Program-made: the position numbers and the translations under genes
In this document: positions 44,698 through 56,339 of the stretch, piece after piece
Layout of the letters: each line of letters starts with the position of its first letter
Position numbering within the stretch: position 1 is the first letter of the stretch
Source: Gnetum montanum
Taxonomy: Eukaryota > Streptophyta > Gnetopsida > Gnetales > Gnetaceae
DNA: 64,000 bases
Direction: 5' to 3'
Assembly (NCBI GenBank): GCA_015680685.1
Contig: MNCI01009030.1
Coordinates: forward strand, 11,656 to 75,655
Notes under the pieces: model-generated
The model's database searches: none
The model's input: the letters and a program-made list of their open reading frames with translations, nothing else
What the model was told of the DNA's origin: nothing

Positions 44698-47600
44698 AGT
44701 GTTGTTCATGGAATGTTAGGGGCCTTTCAGACCCTCGTCAACGATATATAGTTCGAGATTATATTCGAAGACATTTCTTTAACGTTGTTTGTCTTCAAGA
44801 AGTTAAAATCCAAGGATTCAATCTTCAAATTTGTTGCCAGAGCATTTTTCCCAATAGTTCTTATGTTCTTACTCACCATGAACCTGGTAAAGGGGGGGCT
44901 ATAATTTTTCTCCATAATAAGTGGCAGGAGTCTGTTCTTGATCACGGTTGTGACACTTTAGGGTATTGTAGTTGGGTTCGATTACGGTACGCTAATGAGA
45001 TCTTAGGGATTGTCTCCATTTATGCTCCTTGTAACTCAACTAATCAAAAGCTCTTGTGGAATTGGCTTAGGCACAACTTACCCAAAGCTAACTGGATTAT
45101 TGCAGGGGACTTTAACATGACTGAGCATCCAAAGGATAAAGTTGGAGGGCAAAGGGGTGGTTTAGATAACAGGGAGCTTTCTGAGTGGCTCTCATTGAAA
45201 CTTCAATTAAAGTTGCACGAAGCTAATGAAAACTATTCCTCGTCTAGTACCTCTAATTGGTTCACTTGGAGTAATGCTAGACATGGTGCTTCCTACATCT
45301 CTTCTCGGTTGGATCGGGTTTATCTATCTACTAATCCTCTTATTCATTTTACTTCTACCAATGGTACCCCTGTCCAAGTAGATTATACCCAGGTTTTGTC
45401 TGATCATTATCCTATTCATTGGTCTCTTTCCCACTCTGGGAACTCCTACTCTTCTAACGATCTTTATATCTTTAACACTGCCTTTCTTCATAGTTCCTCC
45501 CTTTGCTCTCTATTGATGCAAATTTGGAATGTGCATCCTAAACCCCTTGGTGAAGATGGTTGGATTGATTGGTGGAATAATGCTTGTATCCGCCTCCAAC
45601 GGTTTTCCAAACATGCGGGTAAACTGGTGGCTTCACGGCTAAGTTCTCACAAGTCCAACCTTCATGAGGAAATCTCCCTTCTTCAAAATACTATCAATAC
45701 AGCAGAGGCTACTGGGGCTCACTTTAGTCGTTTGAAACGTGCCAAAGAGAACCTACGTATCATGGATCACTATGAAGCTAGAGGTGCTCATCTCCGTGCT
45801 CGTCTCTCTTGGCTTCGCATGGGTGACCAGGCTACTACTGGCTTTTTTCGTCTACTCAAAGGGGGGAACCCGTCCCATAAAATTCCAGCTATTCAAGTCG
45901 AAGACAATATCTTCACCTCCAAGGATGACATTTTACAGGCCTTCTTTGAGTTCTACTCTCGAACTTTTCGAAAAGAGGCGATTGACCCCATAGCAGTTAA
46001 TACTTGCTTAGGAGCCATTACTCCGTTTAATCGCTCCATCTTTGGTAATGCTTCTCTTCTTTCCAAACAGGATCTTGGTAATGCTCTTCAACAACTCCAC
46101 GATGGTAAAGCCCCTGGTATGGATGGCCTTCCCACAGAATTTTTTAAGAAATTCTGGCCTTCTCTTCAAGACATTGTCTATAGTGTGTATAAGGAAGCTC
46201 TCAGGGTAGGTTCCTTTGGTAAGCAGATTAATGCTGGTATTATTAAGCTTCTCCCCAAGTCAGGAGATCGCATGAGCATAAGTAATTGGCGCCCTATCAC
46301 TCTCTTGAATGTTATCTATAAAATAGTAGCCAAAGCTATCGCTAATAAACTTAAACCTTTTCTTCCTCATCTTATAAGCAAGGAGCAAACCGGTTTTGTT
46401 CAAGGAAGGTATATTTTAGATAATGTTGTTACTGCTATTGAGGGCTTGCATTGGGCTTCTTCCACTAATCAAAATGCCATTCTTCTTAAGTTGGATTTTG
46501 CCAAAGCCTACGACATGCTTGATTGGTCCTTTTTAAAAAGTATAGTCAAACACCACAACTTAGGTAATGTTTTTGAAAGACATATCGATCTTGTTTTGTC
46601 AGAGGCCTCGTCAGTCATTTGCATTAACGGATCCTTCTCTAAGGTCATTGAGCTTCAAAAATCAGTTCGACAGGGGTGCCCTTTAGCCCCTTATCTTTTC
46701 ATTCTGGCTGCTGATGCTCTTGGAGCTGTTCTTAGATCTCATAACAATTCTATGCAGCTAAGAGGTATCTCTCTCCCACAACAAGCAAAGGATCTTGTTT
46801 ACAGCCAGTTTGCAGATGATACTTTTATTACTTTGATTGAGGACCATAATAATTTTAACACTGCCTTGCATTGCATAGATATTTACTGTAGAGCCTCAGG
46901 AGCTAAGATCAATTGGAACAAAACACAAGCCATCCGATCTAGCTTCTCTCCTAGGCCTCCTTGGACTTATCATTTTGATATCAAGTGGCTATCTCCTACT
47001 GATAATTTCACCCTCCTAGGCATCCCTATTGCTCTATTTGCTACTCCCACTACCATATGGAACAATGTGGTGGAAAAGGTGAAACATAAAGCTTTGAAAT
47101 GGGCTTCTAAACCCTTATCTCTTGCAGGTAGATTTATTGTCGTTAACCATATTTTGAGCTCCACGCATGTCTACTACTCTTCCTTTATGGCTCCTTCCAA
47201 ATCCTCTTTTCAATGCATCAACAACATACTTAGAAATTTCCTTTGGGGGGATAAGGATGATCACAAAGCTTTTCATCGAGTAGCTTGGGATACTTGCACT
47301 TTAAGTAAAGAACACGGGGGCTTAGGCCTTGCCTCTATTGAGCACCAGAGTATTCTCTTGGCCTCCAAATGGGTGACTCGGTGTATTGAAGGAGATGAAG
47401 CTTGGAAGATCCTTTTTAGGCATCACATCTCTTGTCTTGGTATTCATCACAGATGGCAAAATACTCATTGGAGTAACTGGATTTTTAGTGAAGGCTCTCA
47501 GAAGATCAAAGGTTCTTTCTGGTTTAAGCAAATTTGGCGGTGTTGGAGCCAACTTAGAGGCTTGTTGCAATGGAAACCTTCCCATATAAGCTTGCACTCT

Positions 47601-48495
47601 CTGTCGACACACTCGATCTGGTGGTCTCCTATTTTCAAAAAGAATGGAGGTTGTCTCTATGATGAATTCTCTCATAGAGCCAATCGTTTTGCCGACCACA
47701 ATCTCCACCATATTGACCAACTTTATACTGTTAGAAATGATTCTCCTACCCTCTCTTGGACACAGGCAAAAGTAAAATGGGGGTTTCAAAGACAAGATAT
47801 TATCATTTACCAACACATAGAGCAAGTTCTTTCTAACTTTGTTGTGCATAAGTTGCATAATAATATTCCTTGGTATGAAGATTGGTTTTGGCCTGACGGT
47901 TCCCCTCTTTGCTCTTTACGCATCTCTAAAGCCAAATCTTGGTTTCATGCGCAAGCTTTTCAATTTTCCACTCTAAATAGACGTTGGAGTTTACATCTTG
48001 AGGATCACCAGTGGAAAACTATTTTTCGTCGGATTTGGACTTCCAAGGCCCAACCTAAGCATCGTTTCTTGTTTTGGTCCTTGGTTCATCAAGGTCTTCC
48101 CATCGGACATAGGCTTCATTTGTTAGGAATTGATCATCCTAAATGCCCCATTTGTAAAGCGGATGATTCTTTTCAACATGTCTCTTGGGATTGTTCATTC
48201 TCTCAATACATTTGGAAATGGTGTCAATCTCTCCAAGTCTTCCTTCCTAATCATTCTATTCGTTTTCCTCAATGTATCCTTCAAGATGATTGTGTTAAGC
48301 TGTCACCTTCAAAAAGCCTCGAAAATCCTCCTATTTGAGATTATCTTTTTTATTTGGAAATGTCGTCTAGATGCTTGGTATCAAAACACAAACTACAATG
48401 AATTTGACTACGGTATGAAATGCTCTATTGCTAGTAATGTTCAACTTCACTGTCGTGAACTAGGCTTTGTCAATAATATTACCTTTTCCAACTGA
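44694..48495 (+). pseudogene. LINE 1 ORF2, endonuclease-reverse transcriptase with late frameshift
   Basis: 1214 open codons to 48338. An APE-type endonuclease occupies residues 1-240 (SWNVRGL at the start, catalytic E36 in LQEVK, GDFNM at 138-142, SDH at 236-238). Reverse transcriptase runs from about 475 to 790 (GIIKLLPKSGD, KLDFAKAYD with D601, VRQGCPLAPYLF, FADD at 706-709). zf-RVT lies at about 1110-1176 (CPICKADDSFQHVSWDC). After residue 1200 the frame ends early; similarity resumes one base shifted and runs to 48495 (LLFEIIFFIWKCRL). Catalytic residues are intact. It nicks target DNA and primes cDNA synthesis there. The ATG lies in the ORF1 stop (ATGA), implying coupled translation. 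Confidence 0.88.
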
Positions 48496-48540
48496 ATTCT
48501 CTTTGAATTAGGTGTATTGATCTCCTTCTTCAGCTGTCGT

Positions 48541-51500
48541 CCCGGGGGTGCGATAAGCTTTTGTCTTGTTGCAGGTTGACTGGGTGGTCATCTTGCAACA
48601 TTGGGCTCTCTTTTTCTTGACGAATCATAGCATCAACATTAATGGCTTTCAGACAGGAGCCAAATGGGCAACTGCTGTGTTAGCGGACACTGCACATATT
48701 ATAATTCGTCATCGATAAAAACCGGAACGGAATGAAGCGAAGGCATTTACAGCTTGTGAAATTTGGAGGCTCTCTTCCTCATTCGGTCTTATTTTGATGC
48801 CACATTTGGCGGAGATTTGTGGCTGAAGATGCAGGTCTTTTGACGGGTCTTTTGCGAGAAGCGCAGACGCAATGATTTGCAGGGTAATAAAAGAGGGCTG
48901 AATTTGTTTTCTACTGATATATGATCCAACCTCATCGATGCCATTGGGAAGGCAATATTAACAATCTCACAGGGTCACCCACTGGTGCCTGGACATGTCT
49001 GGGTTTAGATGAACAGAGGCTGTTTGTGGATCAGGAAGCAGCTCAGATGTTACAAGTCAAGCTTTAACTGCTACCCATCTTGATTTTTGGGGTTCTTCAC
49101 AGTCATCAAATATTGACCTTGTTTCACAGGTGCACAATTTTTTTGGCCCATAATATTTTCATAATCTACACAAGCCTTCTTTTCCATCCTCAGAACAGCC
49201 CAGCAGCCTCACCATGCCTTTGAAATCCGCATGCTATATACTAGTATGATTTCATTATCGATATGCATATGAACGATTTTTTTTATATTAGTCTTAAAAA
49301 CCGTTTTCACTTGAATCCTGTTTGAAAGTATGTTTATATAGAAATAATTAAATATAAACATAAATCTCTGTTTGCTTTCCATATATGAGTTTCATTGGGC
49401 ATTTGGACTCTAGAACGAGTCTTGAATTTAATATCAATATTACAAATTTTTCACGTTAATAGAAATTGTAGAGGGATTGTTATTTGTTGTTTCGGAAAAA
49501 ATAACAAGATCCAATAAAGTTGAAAGAAATTGGACACTTCAATGAATTTGTTTTTACTTTGAAAGTAAGGGAAGTAAAAGTTGACTGCCGAGCATGAAAG
49601 GGGCATAGAAAAGCTTTTGGAGTTGTATGCAATTAAGCCTATAAAATATAATCATAGGAGTCTGCAATAATATTTTGCAAGAGAGAAAACTCTTCTATTA
49701 GTTATAATTTTTAACTTGTTTTAAAAAAAGGGTTTTTAACACAAAGGTAGATAGCAAGTTTCAAACGGAGAAATTAGTTGTTACATAACTATATGTTTGT
49801 CAATCACTCCTCAAGCCTCAAATTAGCCTTCAAATAATGAATTCTTGATATATCTTTCAACGAGTTGGATCTAGATCCTTAACCTGATGCAACGTTTCAT
49901 TCAGTTATTCAATTGCTGATGCTATGCTTTTCTTTGGAGCTGTTTATTGCCGTTGGGATCTCCTTTGCCGTTGTAAATACTATGTTGTCAAATTTCAATG
50001 ATAATTTTCAGGGTGCTCCCTGCACTCCCGTTAACAGGTTTCTGATACAGCCAAATAAAATTTGAGTTTTTCCTTTTGTATAATTTTTTTTGGCACAGCC
50101 AAATATATCTTAAGTTTTTCTCAAACTTGTGGTTACTATATAATTAGAAAAAATTATATTCAAAAAAATCAAAAGCAAAATCAACTTTCCAGGTAGAAGA
50201 AAAACCATAAAGATTTATAATAAAACTAGATGATAGGAGTAAGAGCATAATTGAAAATCCAAACTGTTAAAAATCAAAAGCAGTGGAAAATACTAGGCAA
50301 AATCAGGTTACTGTTTAAAAGAAACTCAGAAGGTTAAGAAAAATTTCACAAGACGGGTCGTGGTAGTGTGGCTGCAGTCAAATATGACTAAGTTCTTGCT
50401 ACTTGAAAACAAAGCACTTTGCCTTCGCTTTAAATAGTTCTTAATGAAAGTTTATTTACTAATTTTACATGAAACTAGAATCGAGTAAATTTTAACCAGT
50501 CGTGATCTCAAATTTCAACTCTATGATTAGAATCAAGGAGTAAATTTTAACTGATCGTCATCTCAAATTTCAACTATGCTCTTGCTTCTGTTGAATAGTT
50601 TCTTTCAAATAAATCCTTATAGTTTTCTTTTACATTTAATATTGATTTCTCTTATCCTATTTTGATTACTATAGTTTCATTTAGTTGTCCACTGATATAA
50701 AGAAATTATAAGTTTTATTAGGGCGTGCCAGAACAATAGAAGTAAAAATTTTATTTTGCTCTGCTAGAAAACATATAATAGGCGGTGAGGCCACAAAGGA
50801 AAAATTGTCATTTAAATTTAACATGACATTTATGAGGTCAAAGGAGATCTGATAAGAATAAACAGCTCCCTCTTCTTCTAAGTTCGATGCCCGGTATACT
50901 CAAACAACAAAGCAAAATGCTTAATTTCGAATTCACGCATGTCATTGCCAAAATGCGTACGGCAGATGACATCCTTGCAATACCAAAACTTTTCTTATTG
51001 TTGCAATTTTGCAACAAAATATGTAAGCAAAAGCTTGTAATTTTAACTATATAATTAATACGGAAAAGGTTAATCCAGTGGAATAGTACTCTTATGCAAG
51101 GAAATGATTGATTCATTCATCTCATTGTAAGTACACACGTGTTCTGATTTGAAAATAGATGATAGACTAGTCGAGTTGGGTGGAAAATATGCATCTGAAG
51201 TCCAGAAACAAGCAACGACAATCCAAAGAATTTGGTGAAATTAAATGGTCCAATGAGAAACAAGGTTGGTTCTGTTTCACAGTTACTGATATATTTTAAT
51301 GAAAACATGGCAGGTTAAATTTAAGAAATAAAAACACATTATACAAGGGAGGCCGATCTTTTTTCCAGATCAAAATCAAAAACATATTTTGCAGAACCAA
51401 TTTGAAAGCTGCAAGAAACAGGAGTGACTTGACTATATTGCTGGAAATTTAGACCAAATGCTGAAAATTGATACACTCAGCATCGGGAACGTACACCTTG

Positions 51501-51561
51501 GGGATTTTATAAAAGGAAAAGTAGGCTGGGTCTTGACAGCTTTGTGGAGCAGACTGATTAA
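48541..51561. other. Probable LINE 1 3' region, then intergenic DNA
   Basis: The first few hundred bases after ORF2 are richer in GC and may be LINE 1 3' UTR, but no poly(A) tract or target duplication could be identified. From about 49200 the sequence is AT-rich with no convincing frame, RNA gene or repeat pair. 51310-51561 is the likely 3' flank of the receptor-like pseudogene. Confidence 0.45.
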
Positions 51562-54500
51562 TCAAATAAGATAGGTTCCGAAGAACCAAGGAAAGGGCTC
51601 CCAGAGAAAATACAGAGCAAGAGCAATGGTGGCCCCATATGATAACCCAAATCCCAATCCTAATGCTAACAGTGACACATGTTTATCAACCCATGCCCAC
51701 CATCCATGGTTGGTCTTATTCCCTACCTTGGCTTCTGTAAGGTTTGTTCCATTGTCTTTATCACATGGAATGCTGGTGGGAAATCCACAAAGGCAATCAT
51801 TTTCTGCAAAGGAAGTTTCATTGAACGTAGAGAACTGGGTACTGACAGGAATTCTTCCACATAACTTATTGTGTGAAACATTCAAAACACCCAAGAAGTA
51901 CAAGGACTGCAACTGCTTAGGAATTTCTCCTGATAATTTATTGTACCTCAAATCTAGAGCTTCTAGAAGCTGTAATTTTCCCATGGATGGCGGTATGTGG
52001 CCCGTCAACATGTTATAGAATAAATTTAGCAACCTCAAGGTGGTGAGATCTCCTATATTCGGTGGAATCTCACCTGTGAGATTGTTGCATGAAAAGTCTA
52101 TAACATTGTTACCTGGAATTGCAGGTACATCATCGAGTTCCAGGCCTTTCTCCGTTAACATCACTTCCACTTCCACATCCTCTGTTGACAATTCCTCATA
52201 TGTATCTTTTTCTACGACACGGATGAAAACGTCATTGCTAGCCTGGGAACTTTGAAACTGCTTAAGCATTTGTAGCTGAGACGGTAGTTCGATAAAACGC
52301 GTTTGGCGCGGCATTATCAATGACCATAAAATTTATTGTTAGATAAGTCCAACACCTGCAAGTTTGTAAAATTGACTACCCATGGAGGAATGGTTCCTGT
52401 AAACCTGTTATAGCCCAGACCTAATACTTTGAGGCTATGCATTCTCCTTAGATACTTTGGGAGAAAGCCAGATAACATATTTCTCCTAAAATCTAGTACT
52501 CTCAGATTATTACAATACATCAAAGAGTATGACATAGATCCAGAGAAACTATTCATATAAGCAGATAAAACAAGCAGAGAAGGTGGAAATCTTACAGACG
52601 ATGAAGCTTGGAAGCTATTATTTCCAAGATGCAAAAATGAAAGTACCTTGCAGTGGCCTAGTGCACTGGGAATGCTGCCGGTGAGTTTGTTTGTAGAAAC
52701 ATCCAGATATTGTAAATTTGTCAGTCTTCCAATGCTCTGTGGTATGTGGCCGGTCAACTGATTTCTTTTTAAACTTAGCAAAGCTAATTGTTTCATGTCA
52801 CCAATGCACTCTGGTATCTTGCCATGAAGATTTAAACCCTCCAAGTATAAAAATTCTAACTGTCTTAAGCGACACAGGTCTCTTGGTAGGGTTTCTAAAT
52901 TATGTGATGATGCTTCAGACTGCACGGAAAGGAAGAACAGATTGCTGAGATTTCCTATACATTTTGGGATTTTATTGCTGGATAAAAGCAATTCTTCTGG
53001 TTTTGCAGCTTGGAAGACACTCCACAGACTTAAGTATTCCAGACATTTCAGCTGGCACAACACTGAAGGAATACCGTTTCTGATGGAATTTACTTCTACG
53101 TCCAACCTGTTGAGCTGCTTTAACTTTCCCAATTCAAACGGAATACTTCCATTGAATTTGTCTGCGACTAAGGACAATTCAACAAGTCTGCTGAGATTTC
53201 CCAACTCCCTAGGAATTGCACCTATGAAATAGTCTCCTGATAACCGCAGCGTCTGCAGATGTGACAGTCTACTCAAGGAAGAAGGAATTGGACCTCTTCC
53301 ACCATCAAAACTGAATTCAAGAGATTGCAACATGCTGAGGTTACCAACCTCATTTGGAATCCTTCCAATAAGCCCTTCAGCTCCCATGTACAATTCTGTG
53401 AGTCTGCCGAGATTTCCCAGCGAAGAGGGAATCCATCCCTTATCTTTATTGGTATCAAAGTGAAGATATTGTAATTGACTTAAATTACCAATCTCCTCTG
53501 GAATGCTTCCACTTAAACTATAGCACTCCAACTCGATGTGAGTGAGTGTGCCAAGCTTCCCCAGCTCTTTTGGAATTGCTCCAGAGAAATAATCCCCTTC
53601 CAAAGATAGGCTTTGGAGGCGTGAGATATTTTGAAAGCAAGAGGGAATTGAACCACTTCCACCGTCTAGTTGCACCTCAACATCCTGCAACTGCCTCAAA
53701 TTTCAAAGAGAGGAGAGAATCCATTGACTCACATTAGTGGTTGAGAAGTAAAGAGATTGTAATTGAGTTAAATTACCTAATTCCTCTGGAATTCTTCCAG
53801 TTAGCCTATCTCCGTGCAACTCTAGCCTGGTGAGTTTGCCTAGATTGTTCAACTGTTTTGGAATTGCCCCAGTGAAGTAATTCCCCCCCAATATTAGATT
53901 CTGGAGCTGTGAGAAGTTTTGAAACCAAGAAGGAATCAGACCGCTCCCACGGTCGAGTTGCAACTCAAGAGATTGCAACCGCTTCAAATTACCAAGCTCC
54001 AGTGGAATACTTTGAGTCGGCAGGAACAAAGATAAGTCGAACAGATTAGTGAGATTTCCTAACACGGATGGGATGCCGCCGCTGAAATTTGTTCCTTCCA
54101 ATTCCAGCTGCTGAAGATGAAACATATCTCCCAGCCACAACGGTATGGGGGTGCTCCAACCATTGCCTTGCAAATTCAAACTCAGCTTTTGCAGCTTGGT
54201 TGCATTTCTTAGTTCTCCTGGAATTGCTCCTTTGAAATTGGAGATATAGAGATACAGTACCTGAAGATGCTTCAAATTTCCCAACCAAGGAGGTATAATT
54301 GAAGGCTGATCCCCATCCAGCTTTACATGCAATGTTTGAAGAGAGGAGCAATTTTTCAAAGCTTCAGGAATAGAGACTTCAAATGCAGTGGAATACAAGA
54401 AATGTTGCAGGTGGCTGAGTTGACCAATGTTTGCAGGAATGGGTCCAGACAAATCATTGTCAGAGAGATCCAAATAAGACAGCGATGTGAGATTGCATAT

Positions 54501-54848
54501 GAATTGGGAGAGCACACCTGATAATTCGAACTCATTCATATCTAAGGATACCACCCTGCGTAGATCTGGACGCTGAGAAGCAGCAGAAGATGATGATGAG
54601 GAGGAGGAGCACTGAACTCCAGCCCAATCAACACAAATTCCATGTCAATTGTGGTGACTCCAATTGGAAAGCTTGTTAAAGGGATCGTTCTTGATACCTG
54701 CCTTGAATTTGAGCAGAGCATTCACATCCCCTTCCAAGCCTGAAGCATGGCTAACTCCCACAAAAACATATAAAAGCAAAAGCACCATCACTGAACACAA
54801 TTTGTATTGCTCTTGCACTGCCATTGCCATAAGGTCTGAGATTGCCAT
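51562..54848 (-). pseudogene. LRR receptor-like protein (RLP) pseudogene
   Basis: Coding from ATG 54848 (or 54830) encodes a signal peptide (CSVMVLLLLYVFVGVSHA), an LRRNT cap (DVNALLKFKAGIKNDP, then WAGVQC), about 30 plant-type LRRs (LxxLxLxxNxLxGxIP), an island near 52317-52120, four further LRRs, a transmembrane segment ([22 protein letters not shown]) and a short tail ending FFGTYLI, with no kinase. That is the standard RLP layout, about 1090 residues, single exon. Such proteins sit in the plasma membrane and act with partner kinases in immunity or development. Three lesions break it: TGA at 54645-54647 in the LRRNT, TGA at 53703-53705 in place of the usual Gly in an LGNL motif, and a one-base frameshift at about 52317-52320. 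It could be a recent pseudogene or partly sequencing error. Confidence 0.88.
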
Positions 54849-54879
54849 TTCTGCTGCTTTGAATAACTGATTATAATGC

Positions 54880-54890
54880 ATATATATAAT
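54880..54890 (-). promoter_or_regulatory. TATA-like box upstream of the RLP pseudogene
   Basis: TATATATA on the minus strand, 32-42 bp before the ATG at 54848. A TATA box normally lies about 30 bp before the transcript start, so either the leader is almost absent and ATG 54830 is used, or this is not the working TATA. The sequence is also present, mutated, in the detached copy near 21380. Confidence 0.35.
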
Positions 54891-55018
54891 CGCTTGTGGG
54901 AGAAATGTCTGCGTTGGAAACCAAGTATTGAGAGCCAATGCAAGATTAAGGATGGATGTGTGTGGGCTAGATAAATGAAACAATAACTATTAAATGCAAC
55001 ACTGGAAAAAAGTAATCA

Positions 55019-55070
55019 TTCATTGCATGTCTGCAAAGTCTACATTCATTGCATGTCTGCAAAGTCTACA
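55019..55070. repeat. 26-bp tandem duplication
   Basis: ATTCATTGCATGTCTGCAAA with the following GTCTAC occurs twice in direct succession about 170 bp upstream of the RLP start. The detached copy at 21535 has a single CATTGCATGTCT, so the duplication is specific to the 55-kb locus. Confidence 0.8.
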
Positions 55071-55399
55071 GGTTGTGGAAAAAATTCTTGGCAGACTGGA
55101 ATTTAGGTGCTTTGTAACAGTATTTTGATTTGACCATCATGACTTTAGAATATGAGCGTGTTATAAAGCAATAATGTCTGCACTAGTTTTTTATTTTGTT
55201 TTTTCCAAAGCCGGACCGATCGTCATCATGGACAGATTTAGAAATGAATAAATTCGATTCACTTTTTGTTACGACACGCTACATTGCGTGAAATTTCACA
55301 CTACGGTCTGCAGCAAGAGTCAGAGTAGTCAATTTTGGATGGCAGTGGAGTAGTCAATTTTGGATTGCAGTGGATTTCGTGGAAAATAGAAACCACACA

Positions 55400-55866
55400 T
55401 TCCACATTAGAAAAGTTGAGGGAAGTAAAGTGTTCTGTGTTTTCCTTTCATACCAAAACGTCCATTGTACGCAGAGACAGCATTCCACGCACGCAGTAAC
55501 AATATTCCATGTGGACCGGAATTTACCATGCATTAGAAAAGTTGAGGGGATTAAATTTTGGTTTGTGTGTTTTTCCTTTCCAGCAACACGTCCATTATAC
55601 CCAGCAACAACATTTTACGGAGTCGGATTTACATTCATCAGAAAAGTTGAGGGGAGTAAATCAAAAGTTTTAAGTCTTCGGATTCCATGTGGACCGGAAT
55701 TTACCAGGCATTAGAAAAGTTGAGGGGATTAAATTTTGGTTTGTGTGTTTTTCCTTTCCGAACAACACGTCCATTATACCCAGCAACAATATTTTACGGA
55801 GTGGGATTTACATTCCACGCATCAGAAAAGTTGAGGGGAGTAAATCAAAAGTTTTAAGTCTTCGGG
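55400..55866. repeat. Tandem repeat of about 175-183 bp upstream of the RLP pseudogene
   Basis: Two units, 55508-55683 and 55684-55866, are nearly identical: CCATGTGGACCGGAATTTAC, then GAAAAGTTGAGGGGATTAAA, TCCATTATACCCAGCAACAA, and GAAAAGTTGAGGGGAGTAAA. A third, diverged partial unit lies at about 55400-55507. GAAAAGTTGAGGG occurs twice per unit, so the unit is itself a decayed dimer. Short frames through it are repeats rather than genes. Confidence 0.85.
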
Positions 55867-56010
55867 AAGGAATGAAGATGCTTTACATTACCCAAAAGAA
55901 AAGCTAAACGTTCATGTCATCATGGATAAACTTTAAAAATGATGCTAATGGATTTGGCTGTAGGTATAAACATTCTTAGGAGTTTGCAACCTTCTATGGA
56001 GGCCATAGAG

Positions 56011-56026
56011 ACCACATAACATTATG
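56011..56026. other. LINE 2 target-site duplication, left copy
   Basis: ACCACATAACATTATG, identical to 61956-61971, flanking LINE 2 on its 3' side. Confidence 0.9.
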
Positions 56027-56339
56027 GGGGGGGGGTGTCGGACCCCAAAAAGAGAATTTTATTAATAGAAAACAAAATGTAGTACATAAACAACTTTCAT
56101 ACATACAGAGTGAGGAAATGAGGGAGAGAAACCATGTTGACTGAGATTATTATAAAGGAGACATTCTAAACTTAGCATTCCACAGGAAATGAAAATGCAA
56201 TCTTGAGGGTAACCATTCGCTGAAAAGTATGTAACTTTTCCTGGATGTGGATTGTCGGAAGAGAACAAAGGTGGAAGAAAGGGGAAAAAGCCGACTAGTG
56301 CAGAGAACTGTGGCTTCATTAGGAGACTCTCTTCGGAAG
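56027..56339 (-). other. LINE 2 3' UTR with terminal C run
   Basis: About 310 bp. In element sense an AATAAA signal (near 56060) is followed by CTCTTTTTGGGGTCCGACA and nine C residues directly against the target duplication. No poly(A) tail is present. Most L1-clade LINEs end in poly(A) or a simple A-rich repeat. Confidence 0.75.

Larger units (their letters stand above)
43040..48540 (+). mobile_element. LINE 1: L1-type non-LTR retrotransposon
   Basis: A GC-richer 5' leader begins near 43040 (start uncertain), ORF1 43504-44697, ORF2 44694-48495 with a frameshift, then a 3' region whose end is not identified. The two ORFs overlap by ATGA. Domain order (ORF1 with CCHC; ORF2 with endonuclease, RT and zf-RVT) is that of plant L1-clade LINEs. 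ORF1 has two stops and ORF2 a late frameshift, so this copy cannot move by itself. Confidence 0.85.

Noticed and set aside
47322-47858. 178-codon minus-strand frame opposite LINE 1 ORF2
   Set aside because: A shadow of the ORF2 coding strand; ORF2 has clear domains, this does not.
55370-55907. Two plus-strand frames with a repeated RKVEGIKFWFVCFSFP-like peptide
   Set aside because: They are translations of the 175-183-bp tandem repeat; no start context, homology or other sign of coding.
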